Shown here: in pieces, positions 1-19,094 of the stretch
How positions within the stretch are numbered: the stretch's first letter is position 1
Layout of the letters: each line of letters opens with the position of its first letter
DNA from: Spinacia oleracea
Lineage: Eukaryota; Streptophyta; Magnoliopsida; Caryophyllales; Amaranthaceae
Direction of reading: 5' to 3'
Assembly (NCBI RefSeq): GCF_020520425.1
Contig: NC_079487.1
Span: 134,872,385-134,936,384, forward strand
DNA length: 64,000 nt
Translations under genes and position numbers: made by a program
Notes under the pieces: generated by a model
The model's input: only the letters and a program-made list of their open reading frames with translations
Databases searched by the model: none
Told to the model about the DNA's origin: nothing

Positions 1-193
1 ACTTTTTAGAATGGGTTTTACGTACATTGATTGAGTGATGGGGGAGGGTGTGTCATTGTTCCAATTATTATGAAGGATCCTTTACTAAAAGCATGTCATG
101 TATAAACTTGTTAAATTGAGTCATTCAAAATAATCGAAACATTACTGTTGGAAACGTGTGGTGTCATGGATCACATTATTGCAGTAAGACCTA

Positions 194-454
194 CTTCCTC
201 CGTTCATCAATGATTGCTCCGTAGAGGATCTTATTCTTCCCAACGCACGCTTTGACCATTAATATCTTTAATTCTTGATAAGTAAAAATAAACGGAGTAA
301 AAAATTGATACCCTGAAAGTATATATCGAGACTAATCTAGCAAGATCACACATGAGTTTATTTTTCCTTACATATAAATCACAAAACATAGGTAAATGAG
401 ACCGGGTGAATAATATAAAACAAAAATGGAGCAATTGTTTGACGATGGAGGAAG
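194..454. mobile_element. Stowaway-type MITE
   Basis: The ends CTTCCTCCGT and its inverted counterpart ACGATGGAGGAAG are flanked by TA on both sides (192-193 and 455-456), the target duplication of Tc1/mariner-type Stowaway elements. The inner parts of both ends (tgattgctcc / ggagcaattg) also pair. There is no coding capacity; about 261 bp. Confidence 0.75.
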
Positions 455-608
455 TATTTGACTTGGAGCAGTTCATCATATTAGAGTTAGAGTCAGAGCA
501 GACTGATGATTTTAATTATGGATCAACTTTCTGAAAAGGTTACTTGGATGTTTGGAATATTGGGATTAACTATTAAGGGTCTTACCGTCTTAGTACTTCC
601 CTATGTCA

Positions 609-911
609 CGTTTGGTAGCCGGTAATTAATGGTGGGAATGAGAATAAATCTAAGTGTTATTTGGCAAAAAAATAACATCATAATGTCCATGGTAATGAAA
701 ATTTATCTCATACTTGGTGTTTTTCTTCATAAATTTGCATTCCTACCCAATACCACTCCCCAAATGGTAATGGGTGGTAATGGAAATTTATGAAGGAAAA
801 TAGATAATTTTGAGTGAACTAGCATTACCATGGGAATGGACATTGTTTTTCCTTACAAACTTGCATACAAATTCCTTCCCATTGACACCATTTATGGTCG
901 GCTACCAAACG
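609..911. mobile_element. MITE-like foldback element with 13-bp terminal inverted repeats
   Basis: CGTTTGGTAGCCG at 609-621 is repeated in perfect inverted form at 899-911. The ~300-bp body is AT-rich and noncoding, with internal partly complementary stretches rich in gggaatg and cattccc. No clear target duplication was seen, so the superfamily is open (hAT or Harbinger are possible). It lies upstream of the first visible PRP16 exon, probably in an intron or the promoter. The rest of 1-1379 shows nothing recognisable, and no first coding exon for the helicase was found there. Confidence 0.55.
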
Positions 912-1379
912 AGCCAATATGCTCATTTAGCTAGCTTAAGCATTGTTTGGTGTTAAGTTTGTGTTTTCCTGTCATTTGTGACACCTGTATCAATTTTTTT
1001 ACTCCCTTCTTCTTTAAGTAGTTGCCACAACTTCGATTTTGGTCTGTCCTATGTAGTCCCCAGTCCAACATTTCATTATTTGGTTAGTACAGCCCATTAA
1101 CAATATAAAGTCCTTAATAAATTACCTCTTGTACTTCTTCCTACCTATCTAAAAAATGGTGCCCTACTCATTTGAAATAACAATTTTGGGAGTGGGGGGT
1201 AATTTTTACAGTTAGTAAGCTGTGATGTCTCCTCTTGGCTACAGTTGTAAGAGTTGTTTAATATAGGAAATGAGGGAGAGGAGACAAGAAAAGGAACAAT
1301 TTTTTTTGGTTTGGTTCGTGTAGGTAATGGAAATTCTATTCTTCTAATAGAGATGTGTGTTTCTGATTTCTGTTATCAG

Positions 1380-10134
<8,755 letters not shown>

Positions 10135-10469
10135 ATGTTGTAACTGGTTAGTTGGTTGGTTTGTAAAATCTATAGTGATTTAGCCATTTTAGGAAATGCC
10201 ATTCTGTTTTGTTAGGAATGGCACTTTGAGTATTATTTTCACTGATTTCACCCCCAACCCCTCCTCTCTTTTCTTCTAGGAGTAGAAACTTAGATTAAGA
10301 TTTATTAACCTAAACAAATATGGCAAGTGATATTGTACTATTTTTACTTCTATTTGTAAACAATAGTCTGTCCATTTGTACAATTGAGGATATCTTACTT
10401 ATTAGAGCAAACAAATGATAATCATCCCAACTCCCATGTTAAAAACTCCCTATTCAAGGTGGAGAATAG

Positions 10470-11075
10470 TTGTCATTAGGTGAATTAAATCCTAATTTAA
10501 AGGATTAGTATTAATTGGGTTTGGAATTATGGTGCAAAGAAGAACAAAGAAAAGGGAGTTGTCGGCTATTCTGTTTTGGGCCCGCACGACTTTGGCGTGC
10601 ACCCGCACGTCTCTGCAGCTCAATTTTAAACCTCTTGTTTGAGCGTGTGGACTTGTGCTCGTGCGCCCGCACAAGTTGGACTTGTGCTCGTGCGCCCGCA
10701 CGATCGTACTTTTCCTGTACGGGTTTTCCCTTTGTTTGGGTTACATGGCCTATTTTGTTCCCTATCTTTGGCTTATTCCTTTGTACTATATAAACCCAAT
10801 TATACGTAGTTTCTGTTTTTTTTGTAGTGAGAACACAAAACAAAAAAACCACAAAAGAGTTAGAGAGAGGAAGTAGATCTAAACTCATTCTCACACCATT
10901 TCTACTTGTAATACCTCCACATAGATTGAAGTGATTTATACAAGAATTTATCTCGCTTCTCAAAAGTGGATGTAGCTCATGTTGGTTGAGTGAACCACTA
11001 TAAATCTCGGTGTTCTTTAATGTTCTTCATTTTTGCCCAAAAAAATCACAAATCAAAATTTTTCGACCTCAACAT
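10470..11075 (+). mobile_element. Probable solo LTR or LTR fragment, Copia-like
   Basis: The segment has LTR-like layout: a TATA-type motif (ctatataaaccc near 10787), a purine-rich leader, then a stretch resembling the 3' part of Tork-type Copia LTRs (gtggatgtag ... gaaccactataaatctc). No primer-binding site or internal coding follows, suggesting a solo or truncated LTR. A roughly 30-bp tandem duplication rich in gtgctcgtgcgcccgcac lies at about 10648-10702. The segment starts just after the point (10457) where homology to the right-hand PRP16 copy ends. Boundaries are approximate. Confidence 0.45.
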
Positions 11076-11995
11076 AAGATACACAACTTATTATCTCTTT
11101 TAAACCAGCAGTACGTTAGTGAGATTTCCGAATGTCTTTTTGAACCAGACATAATTGTTGTCAGGATAACTTAATATAAATCAAGTCTAGATGACTTAAT
11201 AGACTAAAGCAGATGCAAATCAAAGGCAAAGAAGTGCAAGCTCTGAATGTTTAATATAATGTTTGTTTAGTGATCTCTCAGGTTATTTTACTGTTTCTTA
11301 ACTGATGATTGATTGAGTTCTGAACCAAAAGTAGATGCCATAGTTATAAGTGAACAAGGGCAACCGAAATGCCAAACATTGCTTCAGATGGAAATGGGGG
11401 AATTATAGAGTACAAAAATAAAAAATAAAACAGGCCTCATATGCTGCTTTAAATCATACAAATATGTTCAGCATCTTTGTAGGACTACAGTTCATGCAGG
11501 TGATACCTAGACACAGGTTTGAGCAAAGGAATAACACTAGATAAAAACATAAAAACCCTTCCAAACAATGATTGATTTTAAGACTGAAACTATCCTTAAT
11601 TCTGACTACAGTTTCTATAATAAATTACAAATTTGAAACTAGTTCTGGAAATTTGCTGGCTTGGTAACAGAAATTTCTTGTGCAACATAGATAATGATAT
11701 TCACAGGGTTAATGAGAAAAGAATAACACAGACATACAGGCTAGTTCTGTGACATTCAGTCAGTATTATCTGTGTTTAAAGTCTGTGTGGTCTAATTTTA
11801 GGAAACAAGAAAAACTCCATTTTATTCAACAAATTGTACACATTGAATTTCATACTTGGAATTAGAAAGCATTCACATATGTATAGATTCTAATATGTCT
11901 TCCCAGACTGAAAAAACAAAAACAAAAACAAAGTATTTTATTTGCAAGTATTAGAGCTCAGTTCACAAGATTAAGTTCCTTGTTTGTAGATGTTG
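11076..11995. other. Intergenic, nothing recognised
   Basis: AT-rich sequence between the LTR-like segment and the stop codon of the minus-strand gene at 11996. It presumably includes that gene's 3' UTR and shows no coding or element signature I can support. Confidence 0.6.
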
Positions 11996-13731
11996 TCAGT
12001 TGCCATGTTGCGCGTTCTCAAACAAATGGAGGCAATTGATTACCCCTCTTACAGATTCCCATGGATTATAAGGCCAGATTAAAAACACCAATTGCCCAAA
12101 TACATGAATTCCAAAGCAAGTCATACTCCCAGGCCAACATAAGTCGGGATTCATTTGTGCTATCTCTGGTTCTGGTTCATTCACATTCAGGTTCCTCTGC
12201 TTCCATATTTGAAATATATCTCGAGCTAAGTCATTCCAACTACCATATCCATTCGCAATTATTTCGCTGTTGAAGGTTTCGATATGCTCAATATTTGCAT
12301 TATACCTATGTATAATAATTGGAATGTTCCCTGGACAATAAATAAAGGATTTACATTCTGTAAATTATCAACATTTACTAACCAAAAACATACATTAATT
12401 AATTACTTACCAGGTTGGTCAAGCTCAACTAGCCTGAGGTAATTGATTAGCTCTCTTACATCTCCCCATTCCTCAAGATTTAGCACATCGAAATCGACAG
12501 AATGCAGATCATCATTAGGTTGACGACGCCCAAAGACAGAAATACTCCCAGGCCAACAGAATAAAGGAAGTATCTCAGTGGGGACTGGATCGTCGTTCAA
12601 CTCATGCCAAAGATGACAGATAGCTCCGGCAAATGCATTCCAACTACCATAATTATTTGCAATTATCTGCGTTTGAATGGTTTCGATATACTCATTATGA
12701 GCATTGTACCTATTTATCGTAATTGGCTCCCCACCATTGCCTTCATTACCAGCACCAGCACCGTTACCATTCCCATTCCCATTCCCTCCATGATTACCAC
12801 CAATTCCATTCATAACAGGTCCCCCATTCCCATGATTGTGATGAATATTAGCACCCCTTCCATTACCTGCATCATTAGGATTCACATTGTGTACACCATT
12901 TTGATTGGGCAAATAACCATTTGGCTGTCTATCAGCTACTTTTCGACCCTGAAAGTTGAAACCCAATAACCATATCGAAAATCAATTGATAAACTACTCC
13001 AATTAAGATACTACTATATGGAAATATCAGACCGCGAATTTTAAGGAACTTACAGGAGAATCTATGATGAATCTTGAGGGACTACTTGAGGCTCCAGGAA
13101 ATGAACCATCAGATATTGCACCTAACATAATCACACTTCCCCATTAATTTTTTCTTACTACTAATTTCATATTGAAATGCAGAAGATTAAGCATAGCACT
13201 CAGTATTTATATTTCCATTAGTCTTGCAAAAAGTTCAAAGAATATCTTACGTTATACAAATTCTTAAAGAAACCCAAGGACAAGCATGCAAACATTGAAC
13301 TAATATTTACATAATCATATATTTTCGTTAAACTTGGAATGATATTATCTAATACTAATCACATCTTTTAAGGTTTTTAATTATCACATCAGTAAATTTG
13401 CAATTGTCTTTTAAAGAATATATATATCAGTATTGACCAAGTATCATACAAATTCATCAACTTGTAAAAATCATACAGAAACCCAAAAGGCATGCAACAT
13501 ACATTGAATTAAGCTAATTGAAATTGAAGACTTACAATTGTGAGATTGCTCATTCTGCCAAATCTTTCTGCTGATATTATGTGAAACAGAATTGATGATC
13601 CAAGAAACCAGAATTTGGTTGCACCTCTCAACAGCGTTGTTTGAAGCAGCAGCAGTAATTCGAGTTCCCATTAAAATGAACCCAAGTTCAGACGCATGGG
13701 TTGAATTGGTTGCTGAATGAAGAGAATCCAT
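11996..13731 (-). CDS. Unrecognised four-exon gene, 378 aa, with two tandem copies of a ~105-residue domain
   Basis: Exons (minus): 13731-13536, 13121-13054, 12948-12411, 12330-11996. All splice sites are GT-AG, phases agree and the stop is TGA. I do not recognise the product. Exon 1 (residues 1-66) contains NNAVERCNQILVSWIINSVS, which resembles the gag (UBN2-type) region of Copia elements. Residues 114-160 are Asn/Gly/His-rich. Exon 3 carries domain copy 1 (163-267) and exon 4 copy 2 (271-375). Shared landmarks are PI.I.RYNA, .YIET/.HIET, IIAN.YGSWN, CWPGS and a final VR..IN.L.L. Each copy sits in one exon, suggesting exon duplication. No signal peptide or membrane segment is evident. It may be a lineage-specific gene that took its first exon from a retroelement, or a spurious model; transcript evidence would decide. 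Confidence 0.6.
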
Positions 13732-14539
13732 CAGAAATTTGGGTAGAAAAAACTGGGGTTCTTGAAATTAAGAAACTAGTATTCTGGGGAAATTGAAGAT
13801 TTCAAGAGAGCTACTATTTACTACAGTAAGCTACTAGGAAGAAACTACTAGAAAGAGAGGACGGCAGGAAATTCTGTTTGGAAAGTTTGTTGAAATACTG
13901 TATTCCAGTTAGTTATACTTATAGTAGTTAGTTAGATGGATTTTTTTTTTTTTTCCTCATTTAACTGCCTTTACACACCTAATGAGAAAAAATATTATTA
14001 TTATTATTATCATATATTAAAAAATTATTGGATATCATTATTATTGTGCTCGATCAAGCGTAAAAGCATTTTAAATAAGACTTAAAACGGTAAAATAAGA
14101 CTTAAAACGGTAAAATAAGACTTCCCTACACTACTCTTACCTGGTTAAGTCTTGTAACGATTGATATCCTGCTTACACAGTCTCATTGCAATGGAAGAAT
14201 TCATGATAGAGTATCCTTTTGGTAACAACTTGCGACCAATAAATCTCGACATTGATTTTGGTTGTCATCCTTTTGCAGTTGGAGCCTTGATAGATTATGA
14301 GGATACCTTGTAATGATGGGGATTTTCTTCTTCAGGTTATGGCAAAACTACCATACTTTTTGAAAGGAGGCTAAGATGTGAAAAATATATCACTAAGTAA
14401 ACAACAGCACCAAGGATTGAGTTTCTGATGCCATACAAGGGGCACTACCAAATATCTGTTCTAATTGTCAAGTAATACAAGACTCAGAATGACTAAGCTC
14501 ATTTTCTTGTCAACTGAATCATACCAGCCTGTCCAAACC
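13732..14539. other. Intergenic, simple repeats only
   Basis: Presumed 5' flank of the minus-strand gene ending at 11996. It contains a T run near 13938, an (ATT)n stretch near 13993-14010 and a two-fold tandem repeat of taagacttaaaacggtaaaa near 14086-14120. No further coding signal was seen. Confidence 0.6.
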
Positions 14540-15420
14540 CACCCATTTTACTATTTCTGCTCTGCTATAAGTTTTGAAGTTCAGTCGTAACATCCACCAT
14601 TGTTGGTCGACTATCTTCTTCAATTCTTGTGTTGTACACTTTAGTGCAAGCTGTATTGAAATTCTTAATTGCTGTTGGAGATGCTCACTAGTCATCATTT
14701 TGTTTCCAATACAATCTGACTGATACACTTGTCTCTAATACCCTCTGTTACCCAGTTAACTAACAGAATTCTGGTTTGCGCTTCAACAGTTGGAGAGAAT
14801 AGAGAAGGATTTCCGGTCAACACCAAAAGCATACACATCTGCACTCTATGCTACCCTGCCTTGTAGGCGATATTCTGGTGCAAGAAAAGAGAAGCAGCCT
14901 ATTAGTTTATCAGGTAGCATATATTCCGATATTCTGGACAGTGGGCCTGAGAAAGGAAGAACCTTTAGCCTTGCCTTCCATTCTAGTGGTGGTCTGTTTT
15001 GACTCTTGACACCGAGTATGCGATCTGCAAGAGTTTCAGTTCCAACCCACTCATAAACCAGAACAGGAAGCTCCGTCTCAAGGCAGCATCCGAGGAGCTT
15101 CTGGACATTATTATGACTACCCATCTGCGTGGAAACGACAATTTCACGTATAATGCACTCTATGCCACAACCATAAGATTTGATACGATCCATGTGACCT
15201 AACCATTACAGATCTTCCCTCCCAAATACCTTTATACCACTTGGAGAATCCATCGACAAACACATAGCAGTCACAATCCAAAACCATGGCATTCAGTTCA
15301 TCAACTGAAAAACAACGGATAGGGTTGGTTTTACCATGAAATAAAGAAATGCTTTCCTCTAGCAACAATCTCCCACTGTTGCCACCAAAACTTAAGCATT
15401 TACCCCTTTGCTGCATCAAC
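14540..15420 (-). pseudogene. ZRK/ZED1-type receptor-like pseudokinase, pseudogene
   Basis: ZRK proteins are cytoplasmic kinase-like partners of the ZAR1 immune receptor. Reading down the minus strand, pieces match the family in order: a front segment with LLLEESISLFHGKTNPIRCFS and WYKGIWEGRSVMVR; then MGSHNNVQKLLGCCLETELPVLVYEW; then WKARLKV, FLAPEY and GRVA; then DVYAFG, LVNWVTEGIRDKC and LRISIQLALKC. The reading frame changes near 15190 and again between the later pieces. About 45 residues that should hold the catalytic loop and DFG region, between RLKV and FLAPEY, are missing. It is therefore a decayed copy, not merely a natural pseudokinase. The exact ends are uncertain. Confidence 0.75.
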
Positions 15421-15679
15421 CAACAACAACCAACAAGCACGGATTATTTGACTTGAAAAATGGAAGAAGAGAGACTTTGTATGGTATTGGATTGCCATTA
15501 CATACCATTCCCTCCTCTTGTTTCACACTATTCTTTTCGTTCATCGCTGAGCTCAGAATTTTCTTTATTATGCTGTTAGACATGATTGATTATTTCATTA
15601 GTGTTCTTTTCTGGAACTTGCCTTTAGTTGAAGCACCTGCAATCACCAATTCATTGAATAAAACCTGAGACACGGTGTT

Positions 15680-17417
15680 TTATAGTACAATATTAAACAT
15701 AAAATCAAGACATACTAGGATCATTATTGACTTTCTCTCTCCTCTACCATTTTGTTGAGGTGTACAGACAATGCTCCTCTGATGAATAATTCCCTTTGCA
15801 GCAAACATATCACTACATTCTGCTCTAATTATCTCTGTCCCATTGTCTGACCTTATGGACTTCACATTTCTTCCAAATTGATTTCCAACCAAATTTAGGA
15901 AATCAGAAAAGAATGTCCAAGTTGTCCTACTGTGATCATCTAAAACGGTCAAGAAATAAGAAGCTCCATTTGTAGCAGGAACTCTAAATGGCCCCTATAG
16001 ATCTATATGGACTAAATCAAACAGTTGAACAGCTCTGCTATCACTTCTAGGAAAAGGCAATTTGTGAAATTTTGATTGTGAGGAAATATCACATCCAAAA
16101 ACATCCATTCCAGTGCAATCACAGTCATCTATATGTTTCATTCTAGACAACGAGGCATGCCCTATTCTAGCATGAACAACATTCACATCAACATGTTTCT
16201 TAGCTACCACATTAGCAGATTTTTTCACCAAAACATGATCAACAATAACTATATTTGTTGACCTTGGATACTCATTTGTTTCAATATTTGCTTCAGTATT
16301 ACCTGACATCTTCAAACAACACAAATGACCAACATTTTCTTAGAAGAGAGGCACCGGAAAATACACTCGTTATCACTGAAAGTAACCCGTAACTGATTAT
16401 GAACAATGAACTTTCTAACTGATAGTAAGCTGTGCTTAAAATCCTCACTAAGCATGACATCTCTTAATTCTAAACCAGAATCCAGAACAATATTCCCAAG
16501 TTGTTTAACATACTTGTATGTTCCATCAGGTAAACAAACAGGTATAGGCTTTTTGAGAGTTTTTTACTGTTAAACAATGCAGAGCATTATATGTCATATG
16601 ATCAGTAGCCCCTGAGTCTATAATCCAACTATCATTGTATATCAAATTGCAGAAAGAACTACCTCCATTGAAATTTGTAGGATCCGGATTCGCCCAAATA
16701 TTCCCACCAGAATTTGCTGTAAACGCCATTTGAATGTTGTCAAAAATTCTCAAAACAGATCTTCAGAAATCCAAGTAATCTGAGCAACAACTTCGAAAAT
16801 TGATATTTGAACCCAAAAAAAAAATTCAAAAACCCTCGAAATTGATCAAAGCATATTGATAGAGATATCGCAACCCACAAACGATTGAATATCAACAGAA
16901 TTTTCCAGAAATTCGATTGAGTTTTCCAAAAAATAAAAATAAAATCCCAAGATATGAGTATGAGATTGTGTTTGAATGCAATAAGTCAGAGAAATTTGAG
17001 CGAATTGATCGATAAACACTGCTCCGATACCATGAGAACAATCAGAGAAGCAATTTCTATGAAAGAGCAATTTCTATGAGAGAAAGTCAATTTCTGTTTT
17101 ATTTAGCTTTCATTTTTCTAGGATCTCCCACTGGTAGAGTTTCTAAACCTCAAGTGACTTGTTTCCACCAATATAAGTCATATGTGTTATTATTGGTATT
17201 CACATAATTTGTATTGGTATTCACATAATTTGTATTGGTACTAACATATTCTGTATTGGTACTCCAAATTCTGTATTGGTACTCACTTGTGTCCAATATG
17301 GACACGGATCTCCCACTAGTAGGGGTTTCTAAACCTCAAGTGACTTGTGTCCACCAATATAAGTCATATGTGTTATTATTGGTATTCACATAATATGGAC
17401 ACAAGTCACTTGTGACA
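15680..17417 (-). mobile_element. Truncated, broken Copia (Ty1) retrotransposon remnant
   Basis: Minus-strand order: a probable 5' LTR (17417-17033, TGTCACAAG... to ...TTCTCA), a primer-binding site resembling initiator tRNA-Met (TGGTATCGGAGC, about 17032-17021), then aspartic protease (WIIDSGATDHMT, near 16620), a GAG-pre-integrase region (HARIGHASLSRMKHI, near 16150) and an integrase core (SIRSDNGTEI, near 15850). Most of gag, the reverse transcriptase, RNase H and the 3' LTR were not found. The element is broken in several places and looks old. Confidence 0.75.
17198..17300. repeat. ~20-bp minisatellite within the Copia LTR region
   Basis: Five tandem units of 20-21 bp begin gtattggta and then vary (ttcacataattt, ctaacatattct and similar). 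In addition, a ~95-bp block at about 17119-17213 is repeated imperfectly at about 17305-17390, so the presumed LTR is itself partly duplicated. Confidence 0.7.
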
Positions 17418-18213
17418 AAGACTTCCTCCCCACTAGTGCATTACTGCATTTGATGTTTCTCGGATACATAATTCGATAGATGAATATAAATGGACCTATC
17501 ATGATCATCACCTAATGGACTCAAATACATGGACTTAATAGGAATACATGGACTAGAACTTAATGCAATTGGGTAAGATATGCAAAGACAATGCACTTTA
17601 GTGAGACATAAGACTTATATGGACTCAAAAAATGCAATGGAGTTGGACTAAGGAAATGCAACTGGACTCTTACATGATGCAAGTGGCCTAAATACAAGTT
17701 AATTTCGACAAAATAAGCTCTATTAAATTGACTGAAACTCCTATATTTCGGACTGGATTTGGATTTGAGCCTTTTTTACAAAAAGATGAAAAATTGATTT
17801 GCAGTCGTTTTGACAAATAACAATTAGCAAATTACTTTAACAATCCTCAATTTTTTTGTAGAATTAACAATTAATTCAGCTGGTATAATCATTGCTCTTC
17901 ATAAAAACACAAACAAAATCATAAAACCATAATTAAACTGAGAAAATTTGAAAAATAAAATAAAATAATATTGCCTGTTTATGAAGTAGGAGAAGCGTTA
18001 GATTCCTTTGTGAGTTATGGCAGGGATTCTCTACAATTTATACTGACGAGGAATTCTTTGAAAAGCAAAGAGATTATGGGCCGCAATTTTGCTTTTTTTT
18101 TTTTTTGGATAATGCCGCAATTTTGCTTGTGTATCCGGGTACACAAAACAACTGTGTTTTACTTATAATCTAGCTTCAGATTTATTTATTTATTTAAAAA
18201 AAACAAAATAATA
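17418..18213. other. Intergenic, nothing recognised
   Basis: AT-rich sequence between the Copia remnant and the TRIM element. It contains a T run near 18095 and short open frames that match nothing I know. Confidence 0.55.
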
Positions 18214-18636
18214 TGTTACGGTCCATTGTAAGGTATGGGATTTAAGTCCCACATCGGTCATATGGGTGGCTGATGTGGGGTTTATATAGGATCATGGGCT
18301 CTCCTCCCCTTGAGCTAGCTTTTGGGGATGGTTCTCCTGTGGTCCTGTATCAATGGTATCAGAGCCGACCACCGCTCCTAGCACCACATGTGACCGATGG
18401 AGGTGACGCCGGTGCTCGTCCGGGGCTAGGAACCTTCTCTCTTTGCCTAGCGCAAAGCCTGCCACATGAGGGCATGTGGCTGCGAAGAGGGGTGGTATGT
18501 TACGGTCCATTGTAAGGTATGGGACTTAAGTCCCACATCGGTCATATGGGTGGCTGATGTGGGGTTTATATAGGATCATGGGCTCTCCTCCCCTTGAACT
18601 AGCTTTTGGGGATGGTTCTCCTGTGGTCCTGTATCA
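18214..18636 (+). mobile_element. TRIM (terminal-repeat retrotransposon in miniature), structurally complete
   Basis: Two 139-bp direct terminal repeats (18214-18352 and 18498-18636) begin TGTTACGG and end TGTATCA, with about two differences by eye. A primer-binding site for initiator tRNA-Met (TGGTATCAGAGCC) starts at 18354, and a purine-rich tract (gcgaagaggggtgg) precedes the right repeat. Identical 5-bp duplications TAATA flank the element (18209-18213 and 18637-18641). The 145-bp interior has no coding capacity, so it depends on other elements. Near-identical repeats suggest a fairly young insertion. Confidence 0.9.
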
Positions 18637-19094
18637 TAATATCAAATTCTGAATGAGAGAAAATCTATTTTTGATAGAAAGAGAAAAATCTTCATTACGA
18701 ATAGTTGTTGACTTCGTAATTCTTATGAATTCACCATGGTGATTGTTTTGATGAACATAAATTTGACCTGGCCCAACAATGGGCCGAAAAGCCCGCTATT
18801 TTAGTTTGTCCAGACCCAGCCTGATATAATGGGCATAATTTTTAAGTCGTGGCCCGGCCCACCCGGCCCACAATTTGATCAGGTCTAATTTCACATGTTT
18901 CCCGGTGATCTATCACATGATCCTCAACTGCAGAGCATTTGAACATAATGATGGTGAAAGTTATGTATTGACAAACTATCTAATCAAACTATTACAACTA
19001 TTTTTCAAAAATGGCTTTTTATTGTGTAGCTCGTTTGCATTTGAAAGAGACATTCCCATTCACTCCAAATTATACTGTTTTTACATAATAGCAA
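18637..19094. other. Region downstream of GCS1
   Basis: Probably contains the GCS1 3' UTR nearest 19094. A GC-rich patch near 18770-18890 has repeated ggcccggccca-type words, possibly an old element fragment. No gene was seen. Confidence 0.5.
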
